A stretch of DNA of 64,000 bases from Acidobacteria bacterium Ga0074141 (GCA_001464665.1 LNDP01000023.1:470157-534156), one strand, 5' to 3'; counted from the stretch's first letter, positions 31,237-39,535 are shown. Numbers and translations are program-made. Notes: a model not told the origin generated them from the sequence alone.

Positions 31237-33603
31237 TCAAAACCCGAAGCTCACGCCGGCCCGTGCGTTGCGTCCTGCGGTGCGAAAACCGTTCTCAAAA
31301 TACTCATTGTCGAAGACGCTCTCAACCGTTCCAAAAACTCGCAGGTCGAAGCGTTCTTTGTTCAGCTTAAACGTATATCCCGCCGTCAGGTCGCCGCGGC
31401 GATTGCCGTCAAAGCGATAGACGTATGTCGAGAACGACGAGTTGCTGAAGATCGGCGCAAGGTACGACGACGAAACCAACAGATCAAAATTGACCCAGAA
31501 CCGCTCGAACCGCTGCGTTGCGACCAGCGTGAACTGATGCTCGGGGATGCCGAGCGTTTCGATGACGCCGCTTCCGGTCACCTGCGGCTGTCGCTGGAGG
31601 CTCTTGGTAAGCGTATAGGAGCCGAAAAGCTCGGTCGATGACGTTGGAGCGAACCTTCCGCTGAACTCACCACCACGAGCGATGCCGCCCATTTGGTTAA
31701 TGTAGCCGCCGAAGGGCCGCGTTGTCGTGCCGATGTCGGGCACCACGTTGCCGTAGCCGATCGTATCGGTAAGCTGCGTGTAGAAATAAACCGCCGAGAG
31801 CCGGACGCGGTCGCCGGCGATGCTTTGCTCGATGCCGCCGTCGTAGGCAATGGAACGCTCGGGCTTAAGTCCCGGATCGCCGAGAGCGACGAAGCTCGGT
31901 GTACCGAACGAATTAAAAAACGTCCCGAACCTCTCGTAAAGCGAAGGCACGCGATAGCCCGTGCCCACGTGTGCCCGAAGCTTCGTCCCGACCGAACGGA
32001 AAAAGTACGACGCCGCTCCATCGAATGTAACCGCGGCCGGGACATCCGAAACCGTAACGCCCGAATACGGAGCGTTCGCCAGACTGAACCGCGGCGAACC
32101 GAGCCCGAAAACTTGCGCCCGGAAGCCGCCGGCAAGCTGCAGCCGTCCGTCGAAAAGGCTGACGAGGTCGCGGGCAAAGAGCGTGCTGCTCTGCTGCGTG
32201 ACACGCGTGTCGAAGTTGCCCGTGCCGCTCGGCGTAAAGCCTTCGTTGCCGAACTTCTCATGCTCGAACTCATAGCCGAACTTGATGTCTTGATCGCGCG
32301 GCGTCCAATTGATCGCGGCGTTCGCGGTCTGGATAGTGCCTTCAAAGACCGAGGTCGAGGCCGATTGGAACCCGACGCCGAGCGGGCCGTTCTCGTTGTT
32401 GCGCGAGGTGCGAAGGCCTGCGTAATTTGCCGTGAAAATGACATCCGGCCGCAGTATCTGCGTCAGTGAAACGTGGCCGAGGAAGAACTGCGACTTCTGC
32501 ACAGCGTCCGGGTCATCGGCATCGGGCGCAAAGTTGACGCCCGCCGCGGCGTCGATAATGCCGCTGTTTGAACTCGGCGACGTGCCGAATGTGTCCGGGT
32601 TTGAGTTCAGGCGGACGTAAGCATCCGAGACGAAAAAGCGGCCGGAGATGTTCGTCGATGCGGTCGGCTGAAAGAGTAGCCGGCTTTGAAAATTCGTGTT
32701 GAAAGCGTCGTCGTTGCCGTCGATGCCTTTGGTGTATGCCGTCCGGGCGAGTGCGAGATTGAAGCCGAACTTGCCGTTTTCAGTACCGTCAGAAAAATTG
32801 CCGCGAAAGCGTTGCAGACCGAGGCCTCCGACGGCGTAAGAAAGCTGTCCGTTCGGACCGGCCTTCGGGTTAGGCGAAATGAAATTGACCGTTCCGCCGA
32901 TGGCGTTCGTCCCGTAAAGCGAACTGCCCGACCCGCGAAGCACCTCGACGCTCGAAACGCTCGTCAGCGTCAGGTCGCTCAAGAAAGGCGTCGCGTCGCC
33001 GGTGATCGCCGAGGCGTCGCGGAGCCTAACGCCATCGATCAACACGGCCGTGTCCTGATTGCGCAGCCCGCGTGTCTTGATGTTCGCCGTCCGGCCAAAT
33101 CCGCCAAGCTGCTGAATGCGAAAACCGGGGATCGAACGAAGCGACTCGACCAGCGAAAAATCCGCCCGCTCCCGCATCTCCTGCCCGCTGATCGTGTTCA
33201 CGGTCTTTGAGACCGCATCGATTCGCTGTAGCGAATCTGCGGCGATCGTTACCGACCCGCGAACGGAGGGCAGATCAGTCGAAACCAAGAGCTGAACATC
33301 CACAACGGAACTTGACGTGACCGCTACCGAAGTCGGCCAATTCCATGCTTGCACTTTGTTGAAGAATGCCGAAAGCTCGTAATCCCCGGGTCCGATCCCG
33401 TCAAAGCTAAACTGTCCTTCTGGACCTGATACAACCCGCAGATCGACCGTTGTAGAACCCAATTTACGGAGTTCTACGGTTGCCCCCGGAACAGGCTTCC
33501 CTAGCAAGGTAACGGTTCCTTCAATTCGAAGATTCGATTGCCCGAACGAAATTTGAAGGCTCAACAGTATGGCAATCAATGCTAGTAAAGATCGTAAGAT
33601 CAT
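31237..33603 (-). CDS. btuB: TonB-dependent outer-membrane receptor, probable cobalamin transporter
   Basis: 788 residues from ATG 33603, which has GAGGAG upstream; a longer in-frame extension runs through the riboswitch and is rejected. Signal peptide (MILRSLLALIAILLSLQISF), then a carboxypeptidase-regulatory-like Ig domain (GTVTLLGKPVPGATVELRK to DGIGPGDYELSAFF). The plug follows (GQEMRERADFSLVESLRS, TRGLRNQDTAVLIDGVRL, VEVLRGSGSSLYGTNAIGG), then a 22-strand-type barrel ending in aromatic SFGF. Substrate B12 is inferred from the cobalamin riboswitch just upstream and from the btuFCD genes next door; BtuB is otherwise hard to tell from other receptors by sequence. Confidence 0.88.
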   Translation of the reverse strand: MILRSLLALIAILLSLQISFGQSNLRIEGTVTLLGKPVPGATVELRKLGSTTVDLRVVSGPEGQFSFDGIGPGDYELSAFFNKVQAWNWPTSVAVTSSSVVDVQLLVSTDLPSVRGSVTIAADSLQRIDAVSKTVNTISGQEMRERADFSLVESLRSIPGFRIQQLGGFGRTANIKTRGLRNQDTAVLIDGVRLRDASAITGDATPFLSDLTLTSVSSVEVLRGSGSSLYGTNAIGGTVNFISPNPKAGPNGQLSYAVGGLGLQRFRGNFSDGTENGKFGFNLALARTAYTKGIDGNDDAFNTNFQSRLLFQPTASTNISGRFFVSDAYVRLNSNPDTFGTSPSSNSGIIDAAAGVNFAPDADDPDAVQKSQFFLGHVSLTQILRPDVIFTANYAGLRTSRNNENGPLGVGFQSASTSVFEGTIQTANAAINWTPRDQDIKFGYEFEHEKFGNEGFTPSGTGNFDTRVTQQSSTLFARDLVSLFDGRLQLAGGFRAQVFGLGSPRFSLANAPYSGVTVSDVPAAVTFDGAASYFFRSVGTKLRAHVGTGYRVPSLYERFGTFFNSFGTPSFVALGDPGLKPERSIAYDGGIEQSIAGDRVRLSAVYFYTQLTDTIGYGNVVPDIGTTTRPFGGYINQMGGIARGGEFSGRFAPTSSTELFGSYTLTKSLQRQPQVTGSGVIETLGIPEHQFTLVATQRFERFWVNFDLLVSSSYLAPIFSNSSFSTYVYRFDGNRRGDLTAGYTFKLNKERFDLRVFGTVESVFDNEYFENGFRTAGRNARAGVSFGF

Positions 33604-33636
33604 TCTATCTCCTCTTCCGCCCATCGCGGAATGGTT

Positions 33637-33683
33637 AAAAAACCGAGGCATCCGGGCAAAGTTCCAGACTATGCCGATCTCGG
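33637..33683 (-). terminator. Riboswitch-linked terminator upstream of the TonB receptor
   Basis: On the minus strand GGCAT/ATGCC extended by CCGA/TCGG (with a bulge) closes a loop and is followed by six T (33642-33637). It lies between the cobalamin aptamer and the btuB-like start, as in transcription-attenuating riboswitches. Confidence 0.7.
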
Positions 33684-33689
33684 ATAAGT

Positions 33690-33830
33690 GATCTCGGATC
33701 GCGGATCTCTTGCATCTGCACAGATCCGAATTCCGAATTCCCGTATCCCAAATCGACTCACTGTTGCGTGGGCAGTGTCGGCTTCGCACCGAACTTCCAT
33801 TGCATCAGATGCCAAAAAACAAGGCACCGC
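33690..33830 (-). promoter_or_regulatory. Cobalamin riboswitch (second copy, for the TonB receptor)
   Basis: The minus strand reads GGAAGTTCGGTGCGAAGCC, then GACACTGCCCACGCAACAGTG (B12-box type sequence ending at ~33757). This is the order of the cobalamin aptamer core: GGGAA-like, GGTG-AA-CC, then CGCNACTGT. The 5' part GGTGCC/GGCATC stem region fits P1-P2. The 3' arm after the box is less clear. Family match from memory; boundaries approximate. Confidence 0.75.
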
Positions 33831-33865
33831 CATTCGGCGCCCCGAAAAAACTTGCTGTCTGCGAG

Positions 33866-34096
33866 CTCCAGACAACTGTTTACGCCGTCCGGACAACTGT
33901 ACGCGACCTCCGTACAACCGTACGCGACCTCCGTACAACCGTACGCGACCTCCGTACAACTGTACGCGACCTCCGTACAACCGTCCGCGACCTCCGTACA
34001 ACCGTCCGCGACCTCCGTACGACCCGACGCGACCTCCGTACGACCGTACGCGACCTCCGTACGACCCGACGCGACCTCCGTACGACCCTCCGCGAG
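33866..34096. repeat. Minisatellite: eleven tandem 21-bp units
   Basis: Nine clean units from 33908 (consensus CTCCGTACAACCGTACGCGAC) are preceded by two degenerate ones (33866, 33887). Variation is by unit: early units end in ACCGTACGCGAC or ACTGTACGCGAC, and late ones contain TACGACCCGACGC. Because 21 is a multiple of three and the unit lacks stops, several frames stay open across it on both strands, encoding for example a Tyr-Gly-Gly-Arg-Val heptad on the minus strand. None has a convincing start or other coding signal. It lies between the btuD stop and the second cobalamin riboswitch. Confidence 0.9.
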
Positions 34097-34105
34097 CCGC
34101 GTTTT

Positions 34106-34876
34106 TCAAAAAATCGGCGTAATTCGCACCTTTCCGGTCGCCGGATTGGCGTCGCGGAGCGAGCGGACGCCGAAAACCTCGGCGATATTTGCCTCGCTGA
34201 GCACTTCTTCGGCGGTGCCGGCCGCGAAAAGCCCGCCGCGATGCAGCAAAATAAGCTCATCGGCGAACTCCGCGGCGAGATTCAGGTCGTGCGTTATAAC
34301 GACCGCCGCAAAACCCTCGGCGTCGCACCGGCCGCGAACGAGCCGGAAGATCATCGCTTGATGAGCGAGGTCGAGATTGGCCGTCGGCTCATCCAGAAGG
34401 AGAATTTTCGCCTCGGTCGCAAGCGCCCGGGCGAGCACGACACGCTGCCGCTCGCCGCCCGAAAGCTGGTTCATCAGCCGCGAGCCGTACTTCTCAAGAT
34501 CGCACTCGGCAAGTGCCCGCTCGGCGACCGCAACGTCCTCCGCACGCTCCCAACCGAACGCTCCGCCATGTGCGAACCGCCCCGAAAGCACGAAATCGAC
34601 CACCGTCACGGGAAACTTCGTCTCGTTCTCCTGTGCGACGACCGCGACCCGCCTCGCCGCCTCTCGCCGCGAAAGCTCCGCCAGCGGCCGCCCATCAAGC
34701 ACAACGCTTCCCTCAGCCGCCGGCAGCGTTCCATTAAGCGCTTTCAGCAGCGTCGTCTTGCCCGCACCATTTGGCCCAAGCAAGGCGACCATCCGCCCTT
34801 CGGAAAGGCTCAGCGAAACCTCGCGAAGCACATCGCACGGGCCGTAACGGACAGAGATGTTGCGAGCTTCGAGCAT
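34106..34876 (-). CDS. btuD: Cobalamin ABC transporter ATPase (BtuD-like)
   Basis: 256 residues of the FecE/BtuD family. Walker A GPNGAGKTT, signature LSGGERQRVVLARAL, Walker B LLLDEPTANLD, switch His in VITHDLNLA. It powers uptake across the inner membrane with the permease whose gene ends one base upstream. Substrate B12 is assigned from the cobalamin riboswitch ahead of the operon; iron-siderophore importers are the close alternative. Confidence 0.92.
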   Translation of the reverse strand: MLEARNISVRYGPCDVLREVSLSLSEGRMVALLGPNGAGKTTLLKALNGTLPAAEGSVVLDGRPLAELSRREAARRVAVVAQENETKFPVTVVDFVLSGRFAHGGAFGWERAEDVAVAERALAECDLEKYGSRLMNQLSGGERQRVVLARALATEAKILLLDEPTANLDLAHQAMIFRLVRGRCDAEGFAAVVITHDLNLAAEFADELILLHRGGLFAAGTAEEVLSEANIAEVFGVRSLRDANPATGKVRITPIF

Positions 34877-34877
34877 C

Positions 34878-35828
34878 TTATGACCGCCGCAGTAAAAATA
34901 TGAACAACGGAGCGCCGATCAGAGCCGTTATCGCTCCGACCGGAAGTTCCCGCGGGGCGATCGCCGTCCGGGCGACCGTATCCGCAAGCACGACGAAGAT
35001 CGCACCGGCAAAGGCGGACATCGGCACGACGAGCCGGTTGTCGCTCCCGACGACGAGCCGGACGATGTGCGGCACGATCAGCCCGACGTAGCCGACCGAA
35101 CCGCTCGCCGCCACCGAGGTGCCGACGAGCACGCTCGCCATTCCGAAAATGATCATCCGCACGCGGCCGATCTCAACGCCATGGTCGAAAGCGTCCCGCT
35201 CGCCGATCATCATCAGGTTGAGCGCCCGGGCCTGCGACGTCAGCACGATCGTTCCCGCGACCGCCGCGGCGAGCGTCATATAAAAGCCGTTGTAGGTCGC
35301 CTGCGAGAGATCGCCGAGCAGCCAGAATGTATATCCGCGAAGCCGTGCGGCATCAAGCAAACTCGTCAGCAGGACGATGATCGACGATAGAAACGTCGTT
35401 ATGATCACGCCCGCAAGCACCAGCCGCTCGACGTTCATCCCCGCTTTGCTCCGGGCCATCTGATAAACGGCGAAGGTCGCGATCCCCGCTCCGGCAAAAG
35501 CCAGCACTGGCCGAGCACCGGCGACATCACCGAGCAAAACGAACGCAATAAGCGTCCCTAACGCCGCCCCATTCGAAACTCCGAGCAAGTAAGGCTCCGC
35601 CAACGGATTCCTCAACAACGCCTGCAGCGAAGCCCCCGCGAGCGCGAGCGACGCCCCAACGCACGCCCCGAGCAGCACCCGCGGAATGCGAATATCGAAC
35701 AGGATCGCCCGGCCCTGCTCGTCCGGCGCAAAGACGGAAACGCTCTCGCTCCCGACCGAAACAGCAACCGCCACGGCCGCCGCCAGCCCCGCGATCAGCA
35801 AAAGAAAAATGTAGTTCGCACGTTTCAA
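34878..35828 (-). CDS. btuC: Cobalamin ABC transporter permease (BtuC/FecCD family)
   Basis: 316 residues with about nine to ten membrane helices. FecCD signatures include DIRIPRVLLGACVGASLALAG, GNPLAEPYLLGVSNGA-like (NPLAEPYLLGVSNGAALG) and VGLIVPHIVRLVVG near the end. It forms the channel of the importer with BtuD, whose gene starts one base after this stop. It is separated from btuF by 88 bases that hold a long hairpin. Confidence 0.93.
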   Translation of the reverse strand: MKRANYIFLLLIAGLAAAVAVAVSVGSESVSVFAPDEQGRAILFDIRIPRVLLGACVGASLALAGASLQALLRNPLAEPYLLGVSNGAALGTLIAFVLLGDVAGARPVLAFAGAGIATFAVYQMARSKAGMNVERLVLAGVIITTFLSSIIVLLTSLLDAARLRGYTFWLLGDLSQATYNGFYMTLAAAVAGTIVLTSQARALNLMMIGERDAFDHGVEIGRVRMIIFGMASVLVGTSVAASGSVGYVGLIVPHIVRLVVGSDNRLVVPMSAFAGAIFVVLADTVARTAIAPRELPVGAITALIGAPLFIFLLRRS

Positions 35829-35844
35829 AACGTAATGGTTAAAA

Positions 35845-35922
35845 AACTAAAAACTCTTATCTATGAACTAGAAACTGTTATGAAATGAACAGTTTTCAGT
35901 TTCTAGGTGTCAGTTTTTAGTT
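35845..35922 (-). repeat. Long nested inverted repeat between btuF and btuC
   Basis: Outer arms AACTAAAAACT (35845-35855) and AGTTTTTAGTT (35912-35922) are perfect complements. Inner arms CTAGAAACTG (35868-35877) and CAGTTTCTAG (35897-35906) are also perfect. The transcript could fold into a long AU-rich hairpin that begins in the btuF stop codon region. It may tune the binding-protein to permease ratio or protect the upstream mRNA. Confidence 0.65.
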
Positions 35923-36834
35923 TCCGGCCGGTTCCTGCCTGAATAGCGTCGCAAGCTGCTCGAGTGCATCGGCCAGCCGCGGGCCGGGCCGCGAAAGAAT
36001 GTCCGCATTCACGCGGTAAACGCGGCCGCTCCGGACGGCACTCGAATTCTTCATCGCATCGTTCGGGTTCCGGTTGTCGGAGCTGTCCGAGAGAATGATC
36101 ACCTCGGGGTCGAGCGCCAACGCGGTCTCCTTGTTCAGTTTCGGATAACCGCCGGGGATTTCGGCGGTGACGGATGCTCCGCCCGCCCGCTCGACGAGTT
36201 CGGTAATGAACGAATCCCGCCCGATGGTGAAGAGGTCGGCCTCTGAGATCTGGAGCAGAACACGAGGCGGTCGCTCGGGCCGAGGTCGCCTTTCGACTGC
36301 GGCGATGCGTTGTTCGATCTCGATTGCCGCTAAGTCCGCTCGCTCACCGGTCCCGAAGATCTGCCCTAGCCGACGAAGTCGATCCGGCACGTCGTCGAGC
36401 TTGCTGATATCCACGACGAACACCGCCGCACTCTGCCCTTCCAAGGCGGTCGCAAAAGCCTCAAGCTGAGAGGCGGTCGAGACTAAGATCAACTGCGGAC
36501 GCACAGCGATTATCGCCTCGATGTTCGGCGATTGCGTATCGCCGACCTTCTGGATATTTTTCGCCGCCGCCGGATAATCGCAGTAGCTCGTGACGCCGAC
36601 AAGGCGGTCGCCCGCACCGGCGGCAAAGACCATCTCGGTAATGCTCGGTGCAAGCGAAACGGCCCGCGTAACCGTTTCCGGCAACCGAACCGCGCGGCCG
36701 AGGTCGTCCTTGACCACTCGCTTTTCCGCGACCGCCGGCAGTTCTGCTTCCTGCCGATCGCAAGCGACGAGCACCGAACCCGCCAGAATCAAAAGCAGCA
36801 AAATTATTGGCCTTTTAACCGAACAACATGTCAT
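35917..36834 (-). CDS. btuF: Cobalamin-binding periplasmic lipoprotein (BtuF-like)
   Basis: 305 residues from ATG 36834; a longer in-frame reading runs back through the riboswitch and is rejected. A lipoprotein signal with lipobox LVAC (Cys25) leads a class III binding protein: RAVSLAPSITEMVFAAGAGDRLVGVT, CDYPAAA, PNIEAIIAVRPQLIL, and a C-terminal lobe with YPKLNKETALALDPEVIIL. It captures B12 in the periplasm for BtuCD. First gene of btuFCD and preceded by a cobalamin riboswitch. Confidence 0.93.
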   Translation of the reverse strand: MTCCSVKRPIILLLLILAGSVLVACDRQEAELPAVAEKRVVKDDLGRAVRLPETVTRAVSLAPSITEMVFAAGAGDRLVGVTSYCDYPAAAKNIQKVGDTQSPNIEAIIAVRPQLILVSTASQLEAFATALEGQSAAVFVVDISKLDDVPDRLRRLGQIFGTGERADLAAIEIEQRIAAVERRPRPERPPRVLLQISEADLFTIGRDSFITELVERAGGASVTAEIPGGYPKLNKETALALDPEVIILSDSSDNRNPNDAMKNSSAVRSGRVYRVNADILSRPGPRLADALEQLATLFRQEPAGN

Positions 36835-36842
36835 CTCAATCG

Positions 36843-36869
36843 ATCCCAAACCCAACATCCCAAATCCCA
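36843..36869 (-). promoter_or_regulatory. G-quadruplex motif in the btuF leader
   Basis: On the transcribed (minus-sense) strand four GGG runs are spaced by loops of 4, 5 and 3 bases (complement CCC at 36845, 36851, 36859, 36866). They end about ten bases before the btuF ATG. This is a canonical G3 pattern and overlaps the place where a ribosome site should be; no other good Shine-Dalgarno is seen. Folding and function are inferred. Confidence 0.5.
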
Positions 36870-36874
36870 AATCG

Positions 36875-36930
36875 AAAAACGCCCTGCTCTTCCGCTCCGC
36901 GCAAATATTGCGGACAAGAAAAACAGGGCG
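36875..36930 (-). terminator. Riboswitch-linked terminator upstream of btuF
   Basis: CGCCCTG (minus strand, complement at 36924-36930) pairs with CAGGGCG (36880-36886) and is followed by five T. An inner stem (TCCGC/GCGGA) strengthens it. It sits between aptamer and start codon as an attenuator. Confidence 0.8.
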
Positions 36931-36984
36931 TCGAATGTCGCCGTGATCTGCCTGCCGTGTCTTTACGCGAAACACGCTTGGCAT

Positions 36985-37095
36985 TCTGCTGTTGCGGAGG
37001 TCTGACTTCATCGGCACGCGAGGCCGAAATACAGTGACGCGATCGTGCGGGATTCTCACCCGGCTTCTCCCCGGAACCGCAAAACTTCTAACGGC
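36985..37095 (-). promoter_or_regulatory. Cobalamin riboswitch (btuFCD operon)
   Basis: The minus strand reads GGGGAGAAGCCGGGTGAGAA, then TCCCGCACGATCGCGTCACTG (B12 box region, complement of 37031-37040), then GAAGTCAGACCTCCGC. These are the ordered conserved blocks of the cobalamin aptamer (GGGAA-GCCGGTGA-AATCC, CGCCACTGT, GAAGTCAGAC). A terminator hairpin follows downstream. Boundaries approximate. Confidence 0.9.
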
Positions 37096-37161
37096 CCGGA
37101 ACGCAAAATGTTGTAAAAGAACAGGAAGCGGATTATTGCCTTAACCCGCCCCGATGTCAAA

Positions 37162-38460
37162 TCACCCGGTGATCGACGCGAGCACTGAAAAGAAATCTGG
37201 GAACGAGACGGCCGCGCATTCTGCGTTCTCGATTGTCGTCTCGCCCTCGGCCGCGAGAGCCGCAACGGCAAAGGCCATCGCGATCCGATGGTCGCCAAAG
37301 GAATCGACCCGTCCACCTTTCAACTCACTTTCCTCAACACGAAAGCCGTCCTCGAATTCCTCAATATCCGCTCCCATCGCCCGCAGGTTCGTCACGATGC
37401 TCGCGATGCGGTCCGATTCCTTTACCCGGAGTTCACCCGCATCGCGGACTTCAAGCCCGCCATCTGAGAGAGCTCCGAGCACGGCAAGGATCGGCAATTC
37501 GTCTATCAGGTTCGCAACCATTTCGCCGGAGACAATGTAACCGTCCGGCCTTGCAGGAACTCCCTCCGAGCGAACACGTATATCGCCGATCGGCTCGCCG
37601 CCGGAGATGCGTTCATTCGTGATCTGCAGATCGCCGCCGTAGGCTTTCAGAACGTCAAGGATCGCTGAACGCGTGGGGTTAAGACCGACATCACGGATGA
37701 TCACGTCCGAACCCGGCAAGATCGCCGCCGCCGCCAGGAAGAAAGCCGCAGAAGAAACATCGCCCGGAACGGTCAGGTCCACGGCCTTCAACCGCGAGCC
37801 GCCGCGGACGCTTATCCTTCGCCCGCCGTCGTGATCTGAAATCTCAACATCGACACCAAAGCCGCGAAGCATACGCTCGGTGTGGTCGCGGGTCGGCGTG
37901 CGTTCGATGACCGTCGTCGAGCCCTCTGCATTCAGTCCCGCCAAAAGCAAGCAGGATTTCACCTGTGCAGATGCGACCGGAAGCTCATATTCGGTGCCAT
38001 CGAGCTTCCGCCCACCAACAAGACGCAGCGGAGCCTTGCCCTCGCTCGACTCGATCAGCGCACCCATCTTTTTAAGCGGGCCAATGATCCGCCCCATAGG
38101 CCGCGACCTGAGCGACGCGTCGCCGGTCAGCGTCGCCTCGATCCCTAGGCCCGCAAGCAAACCCGCCATCAGACGCATCGTGGTGCCGCTATTGCCGCAG
38201 TCGAACTCCGCGGCGGGAGCATCGAAACCATCGGGGCGTCCAGTGATAACGACGTCGCTGCCGCTGCGAGTAATATCGACGCCAAGAGCCGCAAGGCATT
38301 CGAGCGTTGAACCACAATCCTCGCTTGCGGAAAAGTTCCTTATCCGCGTAGTTCCCAAAGCAATCGCGGCAAGCATTCCGGCCCGGTGCGATATGGACTT
38401 ATCCCCTGGAACCGTGATGCTCCCCTCCAGCCGCTTTGCCTTGCCGATCATTTTCTGCAT
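37162..38460 (-). CDS. aroA: 3-phosphoshikimate 1-carboxyvinyltransferase (EPSP synthase)
   Basis: 432 residues. VPGDKSISHRAGML (phosphate and PEP-binding Lys/Ser), GNSGTTMRLMAGLLAG, and RTPTRDHTERMLRGFG are the family signatures. The enzyme joins shikimate-3-phosphate and PEP in aromatic amino acid synthesis. The AroDE fusion enzyme lies 18 kb away in the same window. It is divergent from the RsbW-like gene across a 74-base gap. Confidence 0.97.
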   Translation of the reverse strand: MQKMIGKAKRLEGSITVPGDKSISHRAGMLAAIALGTTRIRNFSASEDCGSTLECLAALGVDITRSGSDVVITGRPDGFDAPAAEFDCGNSGTTMRLMAGLLAGLGIEATLTGDASLRSRPMGRIIGPLKKMGALIESSEGKAPLRLVGGRKLDGTEYELPVASAQVKSCLLLAGLNAEGSTTVIERTPTRDHTERMLRGFGVDVEISDHDGGRRISVRGGSRLKAVDLTVPGDVSSAAFFLAAAAILPGSDVIIRDVGLNPTRSAILDVLKAYGGDLQITNERISGGEPIGDIRVRSEGVPARPDGYIVSGEMVANLIDELPILAVLGALSDGGLEVRDAGELRVKESDRIASIVTNLRAMGADIEEFEDGFRVEESELKGGRVDSFGDHRIAMAFAVAALAAEGETTIENAECAAVSFPDFFSVLASITG

Positions 38461-38534
38461 AGTTCGCTCTCGTTAAATCGTGAGCATGTTTGACTTAATG
38501 CCCCTTTAGCTCTTACCTTAAAAGCAATCAAGCT

Positions 38535-38945
38535 GTGGCTCAAACTCGAGAATTCACATTACCAAGCGAGATAGGTTCGGTCGATATGGCCGCGTCGGCG
38601 GCGGAAGATTTCGCCAAGGCAGGCAAAGTGCCCGACGAAGCGCTGACCGCGATCGACCTAGCCATTCGCGAATCGGTCGCAAATGCGGTCAAGCACGGTA
38701 ACCGGCTCGATGCGGATAAGGACGTTGAAATATCTCTCAGCATTGCAGAAAGCGTTTTCGAGATCCGCGTTCGCGACTTTGGGATCGGCTTTAATGTCGA
38801 AGCGATCCCGGACCCGACCGACCCGGAAAACCTGCTGAGTGCCAGTGGGAGAGGCATTCTCTTTATGCGGTCTTTCATGGACGAGGTCGAATGGCTTCGG
38901 CATCCCGAGGGCGGCACGGTGGTCCGAATGGCAAAGAATCTCTAA
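38535..38945 (+). CDS. RsbW/SpoIIAB-like anti-sigma factor kinase (HATPase)
   Basis: 136 residues from a GTG start. It is a stand-alone GHKL ATPase: N-box [20 protein letters not shown]1 VRDFGIGFN, and G2 [14 protein letters not shown]. Such kinases bind a sigma factor and are released by phosphorylating a STAS anti-anti-sigma partner, which is encoded 85 bases downstream. The phosphatase that reverses the switch is not in the window. A TTGACT/TACCTT promoter candidate lies in the 74-base gap to aroA. Confidence 0.88.
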   Translation: MAQTREFTLPSEIGSVDMAASAAEDFAKAGKVPDEALTAIDLAIRESVANAVKHGNRLDADKDVEISLSIAESVFEIRVRDFGIGFNVEAIPDPTDPENLLSASGRGILFMRSFMDEVEWLRHPEGGTVVRMAKNL

Positions 38946-39030
38946 TACCGCGGCCGGGCATTTACTTTGCAGAAAATTTTGTTCTAAAATCAGCTTTCAT
39001 TTTTCGTACACACACTTTGAGGAGATAAAG

Positions 39031-39378
39031 ATGTCGGATATCAACATTTCGGAACGCCAGGCTGGCGATGTAACTGTTTTGGATCTGGAAGGCAAGGTAA
39101 CCATCGGCGAGGGCAGCGTAGCCTTAAGAAATGCTATCCGCCGTCTGCTTGGCGAGGGCAAATCCAAGATCCTTTTGAATCTTGCTGGTGTCGGGTACAT
39201 CGATTCGAGCGGTATCGGTGAACTGGTTTCGAGCTTTACCGCCGTCAATAAAGAGGGCGGAACGCTGAAGCTTCTTAACCTGACCCAGAAGATCCAAGAT
39301 CTACTTGCTATTACGAAGCTCCTGACCGTCTTCGATACCTTCGACACCGAAGCCGAAGCACTTGCAAGCTTCGAATAA
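39031..39378 (+). CDS. STAS-domain anti-anti-sigma factor (SpoIIAA/RsbV-like)
   Basis: 115 residues from ATG 39031 with GAGGAG upstream. [13 protein letters not shown], then [19 protein letters not shown], where Ser59/Ser60 in DSSGIG is the site phosphorylated by the RsbW-type kinase. It would sequester the kinase when unphosphorylated. The pair forms a small partner-switching operon ended by a terminator. Confidence 0.92.
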   Translation: MSDINISERQAGDVTVLDLEGKVTIGEGSVALRNAIRRLLGEGKSKILLNLAGVGYIDSSGIGELVSSFTAVNKEGGTLKLLNLTQKIQDLLAITKLLTVFDTFDTEAEALASFE

Positions 39379-39403
39379 CGAGCAATTTGAGATTAACAGA
39401 AGA

Positions 39404-39434
39404 GGGTAAAGGGCACTTTGTCCTTTATCCTTTT
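39404..39434 (+). terminator. Terminator of the RsbW/STAS unit
   Basis: GGGTAAAGG (39404-39412) pairs with CCTTTATCC (39422-39430), one G-T, and is followed by TTTT. Confidence 0.75.
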
Positions 39435-39535
39435 CGCATTTTGGGGCATTATTTAAGGTTGCGATACATCCCGCAAAGGCCGGTTTTCATCTAGAGTTCG
39501 GTCTTGAGTTTTTGGGCATTTCGCAGGTTTTTTAA

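Noticed and set aside
33866-34096. CRISPR-like array
   Set aside because: Units are contiguous 21-mers with no spacers, and there are no cas genes.
33669-34109. Minus-strand open frame of 146 codons with a Tyr-Gly-Gly-Arg-Val heptad, RGG-like
   Set aside because: It is the read-through of the 21-bp DNA repeat, which keeps several frames open. It starts with a TTG without ribosome site and runs over the second cobalamin riboswitch.
33710-34903. Plus-strand 397-codon open frame across the repeat and btuD
   Set aside because: Antisense shadow of btuD plus the stop-free repeat. The residues are Arg/Thr-rich without domain signal.
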